Below, in pieces: positions 10,530-20,493 of a stretch of DNA of 64,000 nt. Source of the DNA: Craspedostauros australis (Eukaryota; Bacillariophyta; Bacillariophyceae; Mastogloiales; Achnanthaceae); contig JAMXDE010000006.1 of NCBI GenBank assembly GCA_026770025.1, positions 1,426,001 to 1,490,000 of the forward strand. The letters run 5' to 3'. Positions within the stretch are counted from its first letter, which is position 1. Every line of letters begins with the position of its first letter. Under the pieces are notes generated by a model. The model was not told the DNA's origin. It did no database searches and saw only the letters and a list, made by a program, of their open reading frames with translations. The position numbers and the translations under genes were made by a program.

Positions 10530-11182
10530 TGGGGCTGTTGCTGCTTCTTCGTCTTCTTCATGAATCGTGTGACTGTTGTTGGTTGTTGTTGGGAAAGTTG
10601 ATGTCACATGCCTGCATGCAGCCTTCACGATGTGCGAAGAGCACTGGTTGATGTGGAAAGCATCACAGAGAGCATCTTCGCGGTGGACACCAGAACACAA
10701 CGAGACGAATCATTGTGTGTGTGTGAGAGAGAGAGCTACTTTACGCGTACTAAGACGTTACGAGGAACAATACCCACAGTAGCGACACCAAAGGCAGAGA
10801 GAGAGAGAGAGAGAGAGCAATGGAGAAGACAACAGTAGAAGCGAAGTGCCGACGTTGACAACAATCACGTGAATTCTCATGCAGAAGTAAGAGTCGAAGC
10901 ACTCTGTACATACTGGAGACAGCAGAGATTGTACTCTCCATCGTTCTCAAGTGGAGCTCCGCACTGCGAAGCGGAACAGAAGAGTAATCTCGACCATACC
11001 AATACCAAGATCAAGATCAAGATCACTATTGACGACACGCAAGCAAACGCATCATTTCAATCAAGGCAAACAAACAACAGCATTCCGATCCACTCTGCTC
11101 AACTCTTCTCCACTCGACGAGTACCCCACATTAAAAAGGTGTGTCTCTTTTAGATCACTCATCAGCATTCCAAACAAGTCTC
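10530..11182. other. Gap with a GA repeat
   Basis: No gene is visible. It includes a (GA) run at 10796-10817 and Ca-rich sequence leading into the next gene, probably its promoter and 5' UTR. Confidence 0.5.
10796..10817. repeat. (GA)11 microsatellite
   Basis: Eleven AG units in an intergenic region about 370 bases before the next gene. Confidence 0.9.
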
Positions 11183-12421
11183 ATGACTTCGCACACAGCC
11201 CAAACAATCCGATCGCATACTCCCGCAACCATGGACCATTCCTCTTCGTCATTGCAAGCATCTACGCGTTGCCGACCAGATCGGCAGCAACAACAGCAAC
11301 AACAACAAAAGGAGCGCCATTCATCCTGCACAACTGCATCGTCGACGATCGAAGGAGCAGACGACGACGACGAAGAAGTTCTCACGAACACATCCGACCA
11401 CGAATGCCCCATCAACGATCTCTCCGCACGGCATCTCTCCGTCATTGCTTTGCCCAATCGACGAGGTGACGCGGTCCTTTGCAAGAACATACAGGAGATT
11501 CAAGAACGGATGGCCCGGCTTTCGGCCCAAGATCTTCCCGCCTTGCCATTTGATGAGGTTGCGGTGGTCGATACCAACATGGATCGCGACGACGAACATG
11601 AAGAGGTGTACGAGTACATCGAGGTCTCGGACAATGAGGGGTACCAGGGAGATGGGGATCAATACGACTACTACTGTGACGATGCCGCTGAGCATGATGA
11701 CACTCATGACAACGGCATCAGCAGCAATAACAACAGCAATAACAACAGCAATTGGGATGGGGAAGAGCATGAATACTACGACGGGGACGATGGTGATTGC
11801 TCATCTTACATAGAAGAGATCGTTACATGCGCGGCCGGTGCTGCTACTGCTGCTCGTGCCGCAACTCCTATCCCCTCCGCCGAGTCGATGATGAAATCGA
11901 ATGATGACGAGTACACCTACGAGTCGCTCGCGGAAACGGATGGCTTCGATGTCCATGCCACCTTCCCACCCACCTTCTTCTCTCCCAAAACAAGATGTAG
12001 CGTCAACGGCGGAACAACGCCGACAAACGGAAGCGCTCCCGTCTGCGCTGTCTGCAAGACAACACCGCGATCGCAATACACCTTCGTGAGCCTCAACACC
12101 GCGAGCGACGTGGAGACGGATACCGAGCTCAGCTTCACGCCAAAGAGCGACACCAACGACGACGCCGTCTCGCGGGCATCCGAAGCATCGGATTCTGTGG
12201 AGATTTGCATCCGCAAGTACAAGCCAAGGCCGTCCTTTGATCGTGAGGAAGACGCACGTGTCTTGAGGGTCCTGCCCGCTGACATTCTGCCATGGGAGTA
12301 CCTCATCGACACGCCGTGCAAGGTCGCATCGTCGTCGTCGTCGCCGCCGCCAAGATCGTCACCATTCGGGGTAAAGGATGCGTTTCCCAGCATGCCACTG
12401 CTGGCTCATACTTCCAGTTAA
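11183..12421 (+). CDS. Acidic disordered protein of unknown function
   Basis: A single-exon frame. The first ATG is at 11183 (412 aa). The ATG at 11231 sits in a strong ACCATGG context and may be the real start; the frame further upstream lacks an ATG. The protein has a poly-Gln run near residue 35, then an acidic stretch with DDDDEE and EHEEVYEYIEVSDNEG. Asn/Ser-rich repeats and a small segment VCAVCKTTPRSQYTFVSL follow. The end has a compact element, RVLPADILPWEYLID. I recognise no domain. Its composition suggests a nuclear or cytosolic regulatory protein, but that is inference only. Confidence 0.65.
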   Translation: MTSHTAQTIRSHTPATMDHSSSSLQASTRCRPDRQQQQQQQQKERHSSCTTASSTIEGADDDDEEVLTNTSDHECPINDLSARHLSVIALPNRRGDAVLCKNIQEIQERMARLSAQDLPALPFDEVAVVDTNMDRDDEHEEVYEYIEVSDNEGYQGDGDQYDYYCDDAAEHDDTHDNGISSNNNSNNNSNWDGEEHEYYDGDDGDCSSYIEEIVTCAAGAATAARAATPIPSAESMMKSNDDEYTYESLAETDGFDVHATFPPTFFSPKTRCSVNGGTTPTNGSAPVCAVCKTTPRSQYTFVSLNTASDVETDTELSFTPKSDTNDDAVSRASEASDSVEICIRKYKPRPSFDREEDARVLRVLPADILPWEYLIDTPCKVASSSSSPPPRSSPFGVKDAFPSMPLLAHTSS

Positions 12422-12897
12422 ATGCATGAACGAACGGACGGATGCGCATGTATGAGAAGAGTTGCTCTACTCCGCACAAGTTCCATGCATGCTGCGTCGA
12501 TGTTCATCAATCTCCAAACAATCATTACTGCTTTGCTACCAAGCATATCTTCTATTATACAACAGCAATAACAGCAATTCAGGAATCAAAGGTAGCATGT
12601 CGTAGTGACACCACCAATAGTTTTAGCAAAGTAATCGATTGCCTCATAATACCATGCTTGCTATGATACATTATCCTCGTGTAATAGAAAAGATGCCGTC
12701 TTCACATCCCTTCTTGCCGCGAGCCCTGGAGATGATGACACGGACGCAGTACTGAAATTGTGGTACTCTAGGATTGCTTTGTCGCCGCCAAACAGTGCAA
12801 AAGCAAGCAACGACACTCGCACGAAACACAAAACGATGATCCACAGTACACACAAGGCACAAACACAAACCACCTGAAACCAAACCCTTCTGTCACC
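12422..12897. other. Intergenic gap
   Basis: Between two plus-strand genes. I see only UTR and promoter-like sequence. Confidence 0.5.
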
Positions 12898-13301
12898 ATG
12901 GTCTTCAGCGCTCAAATTCAGCGGACATTGTGAGTTCAAGATGCAGCATACGTATAGCAGTGCAGGCAACGGATGGAACGACACGAAACACACACACATA
13001 CATACAACACATCATTCTCACAATCTCTTCGTCTCTTCTTGTGCTTTGCATCCGCAGACGCGTGGCAACCAACGTTGTGGCGGCCGGTGGGGGACTGTAC
13101 GCCATCTTCCTCGCCGATTATGAATTCGTAGGATTCGAAGGTCGACCGCATGTCTTCACCAACATCCAAAGAGACTCTCGCAAGTACTTGGACGGTCTCA
13201 TCTACGGCATTGATCATGGCAAGATCGAGAAGGAGGTTCAGCAGCAACAACAACTGCAAGAACAGCAGCAGCAGCAGAGCAAAACAGGGCGAGACGACTG
13301 A
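12898..13301 (+). CDS. Small single-pass membrane protein (two exons)
   Basis: Exon 1 12898-12929 starts in a CACCATGG context and ends at a perfect GTGAGT. Exon 2 13058-13301 follows a pyrimidine-rich CCGCAG acceptor. The phases agree (2 then 1), giving 91 aa. The N-terminus MVFSAQIQRTLRVATNVVAA leads into one hydrophobic helix (VVAAGGGLYAIFLA), then a basic and aromatic segment and a Gln-rich tail. Size and layout resemble accessory subunits of mitochondrial inner-membrane complexes, but I cannot assign a family. Confidence 0.6.
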
Positions 13302-13746
13302 ACGACGCCACAAAAATGCACTTGGCTTGGAGACAAGAAGCATGCATGTAATACTGATAGACGCATACAGTCTTGCTTCGCAATACGCATATTCCGCTAC
13401 CATACCATATCGCACTCAATACTGACTTCTGAAGTGATGAAAAATGAAACTTGATGCTCTACTCTCCACAGAGAGGCACTATTATGAGAACAATACAAGA
13501 GCTTGGAAGAAACAGGATGGACGTCACTCTTGTGAATACTGTTGGTACCTGCATTGTCCGCAATAGAATACATCTCGCAGGGCATCTGACCTTCCGTCCT
13601 TGTGTTTGGCTGTTCCAGAGCATCGCTCTCGGAAGTCACGACGCAACCGGACCGAATTGGATTGAAATCAACTCAATCTCATTGCGCTAACATGACGCAA
13701 GTGGAGGCGATGATGGCCATCTTTCCATTGCCTTGCCATGCAATGC
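13302..13746. other. Convergent 3' gap
   Basis: Between the small membrane protein and the bS21-like gene. Nothing recognisable. Confidence 0.5.
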
Positions 13747-14130
13747 TCATTTCTTGTCCTTGTTATCCTGAATGAACTCAATGTACTTGGCCAGATTCAT
13801 GACGTGCTGCTTGTCGAATTCGTATCGCTTCTTGGCAATCAACCTCTGCTTCTTCATCCACTTCTTCTCATGTCGTTCGTTCCAAAGATGAAGATCGAGC
13901 AGGGCATGGCCATCGGCACGCTGCGAATCCTTGAATCGGCGTACCACCACACTCGGATCATCGTACTTGACGTTGCCCTCCTTGTCGACCTTGCGTCGCA
14001 CGATCTCCTGCCAGTACGATCGCGCTTGCACCAGCTGCTGGCTCGATTGCTGCAGCAAGGGAGCGGTGCCGCATCGCACGAGTTGCGTCGACGACATCCG
14101 CAGTCCTTGTTGCATCAGTTGGTTGTTCAT
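13747..14130 (-). CDS. bS21-like mitochondrial ribosomal protein (tentative)
   Basis: A 127-aa single-exon frame with ATG at 14130. The first 38 residues are amphipathic and rich in Gln, Ser and Arg and free of acids, as in a mitochondrial presequence (RCGTAPLLQQSSQQLVQARS). The rest is a basic helical segment. DDPSVVVRRFKDSQRADG is followed by HEKKWMKKQRLIAKKR, which resembles bS21, where an ALRRFKR helix is followed by a basic EKPxxxRKR helix. The match is pattern-level only. The alternative is a small accessory subunit of a respiratory complex. Confidence 0.45.
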   Translation of the reverse strand: MNNQLMQQGLRMSSTQLVRCGTAPLLQQSSQQLVQARSYWQEIVRRKVDKEGNVKYDDPSVVVRRFKDSQRADGHALLDLHLWNERHEKKWMKKQRLIAKKRYEFDKQHVMNLAKYIEFIQDNKDKK

Positions 14131-15049
14131 GATGGTTTCTGACTGAGGAGCTAACCGAATACCAGAGTGATGGATCGGGTGATCGGACGGTAGTTGCAGT
14201 CACGCAGCACAATCAACAAAGATGTGATGAAGGTGGTGATGGTGATGTCTCACGCCTCTTCCTTGCTCCGTGTTGTTGCTGCGTGTTGTGTGTTGTGTGT
14301 TGTTGCAGCTCCGTTTTTGCTGTCCGCGCTGAAGCGGACAGACGAAGGCGCTGATAGGATTTTAGTCGACTCAGTCACATGTCGCCATACTTTTCTCCTG
14401 GCGCGTGGCGCACACGTTGGCGCAAAATCCTTTGTTGTTGGTGCGGTCGCCATCGTTGTTCGTGTTGCGCGCAGTCTTTGTCGTCGCTTTCCTTTGCCGT
14501 TGCCGTTGTCGTCGTTGCGACTGTTGTTGCGTCACTGGCACAAGCACACGGTAGGTCTTTGCACAACCACTCGACGCACATTGGCATCTGTCTTTCACGT
14601 GAGTGCACGCAAGATGGGTCGCACGAACGGCAGGTCACGATATTGCATCCATGAAGAAGGGTATTCGAGCCACGGGCGTTCGTTGACGGCATGATTCGTG
14701 CTGGTTGCGTCGTCATCCAGTGTTGGTCGATGCCGGCCATGTTTTGCTTGGGTCGGCGCTGAGGTACTGGGGAAGCTCCTCTGTATTTTCGTATTGCAAG
14801 CAACTCAATTTCCGTATTCTATCGAGACAAACTGCGTATTCCATCGGAAACCAACACTCACCTGATGAAATCGTCCACACAACAACACCAACAACAAACG
14901 ATGATGACGATGGCGCCTCCTCGATGATGCTGTCTCGACAACAACGGCAACAACACCAACAAACGACGACGACGACGACGGCAACCAACTCCACCACTCA
15001 ACTCCAATCTGTTATTGCACGACAGTTCCACAAAAACAAAGACACAATC
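14131..15049. other. Divergent promoter region of the bS21-like gene and OSCP
   Basis: No gene is assigned. The OSCP frame stays open upstream of its ATG to about 14705, with repetitive Gln/Thr codons, but lacks another ATG. I treat it as 5' UTR. Confidence 0.5.
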
Positions 15050-15679
15050 ATGTTCTCTTCTTTCAGCCGAACAGCCGCACGACGCGTTGCCACATCCGCG
15101 CGCGCATTTGCCACAGATGCCGCACACAAGCCCGTCATTGACCTGCACGGAATCAACGCCCGTTACGCCAATGCCACTTACGTCGCTGCCTCCAAGATCA
15201 ACATGCTGGACACTGTCGAGGCCGAGCTCAACGGTCTGGCCAAGGCCGCCGGAGAGTCCAAGGCCTTCGCTGGCTTCCTCGAGAATCCATTGATCCCACG
15301 CGAGGAAAAGATGGCCAACATCCAGCAGCTGTTGGACGGAAGCAAGGTCTCCACCATCACCGTCAACCTCTGCACCACTTTGGCCGGAAACGCCAAGCTC
15401 GCAGAACTTCCAAAGGTCGTCGAGCAGTACGCCTTGTTGATGAAGGCCAAGCGCGGACAGGTTGATGCCACCATCATCAGCGCCGACAAACTCTCCAAGA
15501 AGCAGACCGACGAGATCGGCGCCGCCATCAAGGCCACCTCGAAAGACGCCAAGGAAGTCGTCATCAACACCGAGGTCGACCCATCCATCATCGGAGGCAT
15601 TCAGGTGCAGATCGGAGATCAGTTCTTGGACCTTTCCGTCAAGTCCCGCATCGAGGAGATCGGCCGAACTCCACTCTAG
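15050..15679 (+). CDS. ATP5PO: Mitochondrial ATP synthase OSCP subunit (F1Fo delta homologue)
   Basis: 209 aa in one exon. Residues 1-24, MFSSFSRTAARRVATSARAF, are a typical Arg/Ser/Ala mitochondrial presequence. The mature part follows the OSCP/delta pattern: an N-terminal six-helix domain beginning HGINARYANATYVAA, then LENPLIPREEKMANIQQLL and VEQYALLMKAKRGQVDATI. The C-terminal beta domain ends with DPSIIGGIQVQIGDQFLDLS and RIEEI. The family function is to link the peripheral stalk to the top of the F1 head. Length is normal. The N-terminus lacks a plastid-type signal peptide, which argues against the plastid delta subunit. Confidence 0.93.
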   Translation: MFSSFSRTAARRVATSARAFATDAAHKPVIDLHGINARYANATYVAASKINMLDTVEAELNGLAKAAGESKAFAGFLENPLIPREEKMANIQQLLDGSKVSTITVNLCTTLAGNAKLAELPKVVEQYALLMKAKRGQVDATIISADKLSKKQTDEIGAAIKATSKDAKEVVINTEVDPSIIGGIQVQIGDQFLDLSVKSRIEEIGRTPL

Positions 15680-16156
15680 ACCGGCTTGGTCTTGGAACCG
15701 CAACACTCCTGCGGGTTGGCTGTTGATTGACTGACTGACTGATTGACTGCGTCGCTGTTGTAGTGTGGCTGCGCCACCGCACTGCTTGCGTGGGTATGGC
15801 TTGCTGGTCTGAGTGCGCCGATGAATAGGGGCAGCTACAATGAATGCTGATCTGTGGAGTGCTCTGCAGAGTTCCCTGTGGACATTCACCAGCATCGCAA
15901 ACCAGCAGGTGGAACCATGCAACAATACATCATTCTCAATCAATAAACGCAACACTCTAAACAAACGTCCTCAACACATGCACCACCAAACCCCATATCA
16001 GCCTTGCATTCTCCACTGTGCATTCCTGTCATGTTTCGCTTTGCTCATCATGCTATTGTGTCAGTATTCCTGCATCTCTTTCTCTATTTCTTTGAAGATG
16101 GATCCATACCGCATCCTCCTGTATTGCGATCGTCCCAGATCATCCTCGTCAGTCGA
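15680..16156. other. Convergent 3' gap
   Basis: Between OSCP and PAM16. There is a GACT/TGACTGAC repeat just after the OSCP stop; otherwise I see nothing. Confidence 0.5.
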
Positions 16157-16819
16157 TCACTGCTGCTTCTCCTCTTTCTGCTTCTCGTCTGATTGATTTT
16201 CTTCTTTCTGTTGCTGCTCGGCTCTGGCTTTGTCTTCTGCTCTTTTGTCTTCCTGGAATTCCAACAACTGTTCCTTGGCACGCACGATTTTGGATTGCAA
16301 ATAGAAGCTCCCGCCCTTGCTCACATCATTGGCCTCGAAATACCGATCGAATTGCTGTGCATACGTATCATGCAGAGTGGATTAGAATATGATACACATG
16401 GTGTGTAAAGTGTCATGCAATGTGAAGTGGAATGGAGCATGATAGATAACGTCGGTCAGAGAGATGGTTTACGCAACACAAATACGAACACAATCACGGC
16501 TTGAATCGAATTGAATTACAATTTCAGATCACAAGGTAACACACTCAACACTCTCATTGCACTCAACACCCACCTTGTGAATGGCCTCCGGCGTCGCTTC
16601 GGCTTCGGCGAGATTGAGCACCTGCAGAGCCTCGCTGCGCGTGATGCGCTTTCCAAACACCGGATTGGTCTTGGCGGCGGATTCGGCAGCGTGTACGCCG
16701 GATTTGCGCGCATTCTGCAGGGCCTGTGCGTACGCTGCCGGAAGTGCTCGTGCCAAGCTTGCTGCTATTGGCACGATGACTTGCGCCAGTATTCTCGCGA
16801 ATGGTCCGAGCGGCGCCAT
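16157..16819 (-). CDS. PAM16: PAM16/TIM16, import motor J-like subunit (two exons)
   Basis: Exons 16574-16819 and 16157-16354 join in phase 0 (GTGGGT donor, GCACAG acceptor) into 147 aa. An N-terminal hydrophobic segment (ARILAQVIVPIAASLARAL) precedes the degenerate J domain. The J domain contains ITRSEALQVLNL, then the junction EAIHK-QFDRYFEANDVSKGG and SFYLQSKIVRAKEQL. This element is diagnostic of PAM16 (Magmas). The HPD tripeptide of active J proteins is absent, as expected. PAM16 pairs with PAM18 to control mtHsp70 at the TIM23 channel. The C-terminal tail is rich in Glu, Lys and Gln. The ATG at 16819 is the first in frame. Confidence 0.93.
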
Positions 16820-18008
16820 TGTGGTTGTTTTCTCCAACGAGGTGTTGATGTGTGCTTGGAAATCGAGCGAAATCGAGCTCGATCAGTCAATCGCGATCAA
16901 TCGGACCTGTTATGTCTCGTGCTTCTGAAGCTCTTGTCTTGTGTAATATTTGCTATTGTGCTTCTTGTTCCTTTCTTGTGCGAGTACGTCTCGGCTCTGA
17001 TCGACTGATTCTCTTGAATCGATGTGAATTGCCACATCAATGTCGGTCGGCATGTGGCGATGTTGCGATTGTTGTCACTGTGCTGATTGTGAGCAGGCAG
17101 TTGTGGCGCAACAAAATGTGCGTTGTGGTGGGGTTTGGGGCTGTTTGTTCCACCATCGCCGTGGTTGGTCTCGTTTTGTTCGTTCCTTCTCGATTTGTCA
17201 TCGAATCGATTCGATGGATTGCGACGATTTTTGCAATGTAGAAATAAGACAGCGTGTCAGACTGAAGATATGACAAACAATATGACGTCAGATGCTTCAA
17301 ACAGAACCTACTCGTGACCCAGAATCGAGTCACGACTAGGACTCCATCTCCAACCAAAACAGTCGTCTCGAAGAAAGCCGCGATTCCAATGATTCCGACG
17401 TTTCTGTTGCAGATCTGCGTTGATGTCATCCACATCATCCAACATCAACAGAGGAACATGTGCGCCGATGATTGCGCAGAAGGAGGAAAGAGAATGCGAG
17501 ACAGAGCAGAGCAGAGCAGAGCCGACCGACCGACCGCCAGGACACACAAAGACAACAGAAAGCGCACCAGCACAGCATCCATCAGACAAGAGGGATAGTA
17601 CTTGTTGTGATAATCTGAGCTCTGCATCCGGTTGCTCCTCTCGATACTCCATCTCGACATTGAATGTCACGACGGAACATCGAATTCAATCAATCATTCA
17701 TTTACGAGCTACTCAACTCATTGACTCGCCATCAAAGCCAAGCTAATCTCAGCTAAGCAGAGGCGAACGCACCGCCTCACACCCCCATTGTGTCATCAAC
17801 ATTCGCAGAAGAAGGACAGCCGTCATCGACAAGGGACGAAAGACACGCACAATAGACCCGACAAAGCGCCAATAGATCCCTCAAGCCATCTTTGCATTGG
17901 ACTGCGAACGAGTATCGAGCAACGGTTGGATCGGGACTGCTCGAGAGACGCAGTAGAGCATCATTCCAGGCACTTTCCCGGCAGTTGTGCCAGAAACTTG
18001 CTTCCACA
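16820..18008. other. Divergent region between PAM16 and the Ala-rich membrane protein
   Basis: Contains the promoters of both flanking genes and one possible microprotein, listed separately. I see no other gene. Confidence 0.5.
17308..17652 (-). CDS. Possible two-exon microprotein (48 aa)
   Basis: ATG at 17652. Exon 1 17602-17652 ends at GTACTA. After a long pyrimidine tract an acceptor ends at CAACAG, and exon 2 17308-17403 continues in phase 0 to TAG. The product starts MEYREEQPDAELRLSQQ and ends near WRWSPSRDSILGHE. The codons look used rather than random, but no family is evident. A chance splice-compatible pair cannot be excluded. Confidence 0.25.
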   Translation of the reverse strand: MEYREEQPDAELRLSQQVLSLLSDGCCAGALSVVFVCPGGRSVGSALLCSVSHSLSSFCAIIGAHVPLLMLDDVDDINADLQQKRRNHWNRGFLRDDCFGWRWSPSRDSILGHE

Positions 18009-20238
18009 ATGACACCATCCGCATCACAACGAACGATGAAGGCGACTTCCACAATTACCCTGTTGTTGCTCCTCGTCGCCATCACTCTCATGGCACCGCT
18101 GTTACCTGCCAAGGCGCTGTCTTTGGACGTCATTGAACGCAATCCCCTCACTCTCTGGTCCGGTCGTTCCGGGGAATCGGCATTGGCGCAGGTGCAGTAC
18201 TTGGCCAGCAAGGTGGCCGAATCCACCGCTGGCGAGGAAGGTGGCACCATCTACCGTCAGGACCGCGTCACCGTGACCGGAGAAGGCGGCGATGTCTTCA
18301 AGGTCAACAACGAGACCAAGGATAGCCAGGTGTGGAATGCGTTGGCCAGCTTGGAGAATGATAGTGAGTGATGCGATGGCACAGCATGGCACGCGATGGC
18401 ACATACCTTCCTGCACCGAATGCGAAGAAGAGAATGACAGCCTGCGGCACACCCAGCACCGAATGCAGTGCTGTACTACATGACACTTTGTTGTGCTTGC
18501 ACTTACGGTTTGTGACAACTCAATCATACTCGTGCCTCACAACTTTCATTTCTTCTCAATCGGGTTCAAACCAACACTTTCGATGCAAATGCGCAGTTCA
18601 ATTGTTGGACAAGTACACCGGTGACAGGCCGCAATTGACGCCATTGGAGTTGACCATGCTCACGATTTCCGTCTTCGCAGCAGGATCCGGACCATACGTG
18701 TTGGGTGGAAAGCTTACGGAATTCTTGGCGCCCACAGCAGCAGCTTGTACGTGATAATGGAATGTCATGAGGCGCTCCAATGCGATGAGATACAATGCAA
18801 TGCACTGCAATACGATGCAACGCGGAGAAATGGATTGCTATCTTTGTTGAATCCAGTTTTGGTGCACTTCAGTGTTGTTGGCAACAACGAATTTGACTTT
18901 CAATGCACATCATCTGACAGCTCTGGCTTGCATTAGTACGATGCTGTCTTAAACGATGATGCTATGACTTCTCCAACTCACCCATATTCACAATCTCAAC
19001 CTCAACCCATATGCATTGACGTCCACACTCATGTGGTATCATCATCATCATCATCACCATTCATGTATCAATCCAACACGCTGGCAACAGTTTCGGCCGC
19101 CATTGGCATCGGTGCTGAATACATGGGGCGCGTTGCCGTTGCAGATGGCAAAGAGATTGCAGCAGCAACGTTGCAATGTGCGGCGGAGGCAGAAGCCTTG
19201 CTTGCCAACGCAGAACGTGCCAAAGCCATCACCCCGCTCTGTGTTGGCATTGGCGCAACGGCAACAACTTTCGCATTGCTCGTGCCGGTCATCCTCAGCA
19301 GCATGCCGGGCGGCGTCATCAACGAGCTCTACCTCTGCTGTCCCATCGTCTCCGTCCTCGCTGCCGCAGTGGCGAGTTTGGCATTGCAAGAGACTCGATT
19401 CTTTTCCCGCAGCGCAACAACGGTGGGCAACCGTCGTTTTGCCAAATCGGGAATCGTCGGCAGAACGTGGCGCAGCACATCGGAGCAAGTGGTCAGCAAG
19501 TCCATGAACGGCAGGAAAAAATGGCGATCCTTCTGTCTCAGCGTGCTGCCATCTCCCATCCTCGGCTCCATCATCCCGGGCGCATCCTTCGCCACGAAGG
19601 CCATCATCGTCTCCGCCCTCGCCGCCGCGCAATCCGCCTACTTCTTGGCCCAGTGCGAGTACTGCCTGGCGCGTTCCGCGGACGCCGTCGCCGTCAAGGC
19701 GCGCAGCGCTGCCGTTTGCGACGCCTACGCCAACCAAGGTGCGCGATCGGCCGCCATCCTGCCATTCACATCGGCACTGTCGGGATTGTGCGCAGCCGCC
19801 ACGGCGGCCATCGTCGAGATTCCATTCCTCGAGACGTTGGCGGCCAGCGGGACCTTCGTCGGTTTGGCATCCCAGATGGTCGTCGTAACGATCTTCCCCT
19901 TCTTTTCGTCGCTGTTTGCATCGGCGGCTTCCGTCTCCAAGGCGCGGTGCGAAGTGCAGGCCGAGGCGGCCGCGCAGGCGGCATCGACGTTAGCGTTGGA
20001 GTACAACAGTAGCGATGAAGACGACCCCGTCCTGCATCCCTTCCGCGGTGTGATAGAACTGATCCAATTGACGTTCACCACTTCCATCGTGGAACCGTTG
20101 CAGCGCATAAGGAAACGAATCCGGGTGTGGGGAACGTTGCGGAGGATCTTTCGGAGAAATCAGGATGGCGGCAACAGTGATGCTGAGAAGGATGACGGCA
20201 CTCCGTCCAATCTCGAGCTACAGTATCAGAGAAGCTAA
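18009..20238 (+). CDS. Alanine-rich repeated multi-pass membrane protein (three exons)
   Basis: Exons 18009-18363, 18597-18746 and 19091-20238 splice in phase (GTGAGT and GTACGT donors) into 550 aa. Residues 10-40 form a signal peptide (ITLLLLLVAITLMAPLLPAKA); the second ATG at 18036 may be the true start. The body repeats a unit two to three times: a long Ala-rich amphipathic helix (AAAEAEALLANAERAKAITP; SADAVAVKARSAAVCDAYAN; SKARCEVQAEAAAQAAS), followed in the first two cases by a pair of membrane helices. The end is basic (IRKRIRVWGTLRRIFRRNQD) and then acidic. I do not recognise a family. The signal peptide suggests plastid or endomembrane location. It could be lineage-specific. Confidence 0.75.
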
Positions 20239-20493
20239 ACGCAAGTATTACAAGCAAGCAAGAATTATTATGCCATGTGTACCGTACTCTGTAGTATTGC
20301 CAAGATGCTACAATACCACTTCGTATTATACATTATCGCGTTATGCTGTGCTGCACTGTACTGCACTGCGATACGATAGCTGCAGAGGAGACTTATGCCA
20401 CGACGAACAGAACGGAGTCGATGTGCGTGCATCCTTTCCGCATGATAACATGATCACCAAGGCTGTAAATCATCCACCCATCACACAATCTTC

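Noticed and set aside
10801..10820. GA tracts considered as promoter elements
   Set aside because: Similar tracts occur in coding, UTR and intergenic positions; no evidence for a specific regulatory role.
14858..15964. Minus-strand frame of 368 codons across OSCP
   Set aside because: Antisense of a clear OSCP reading; no family match in its translation.
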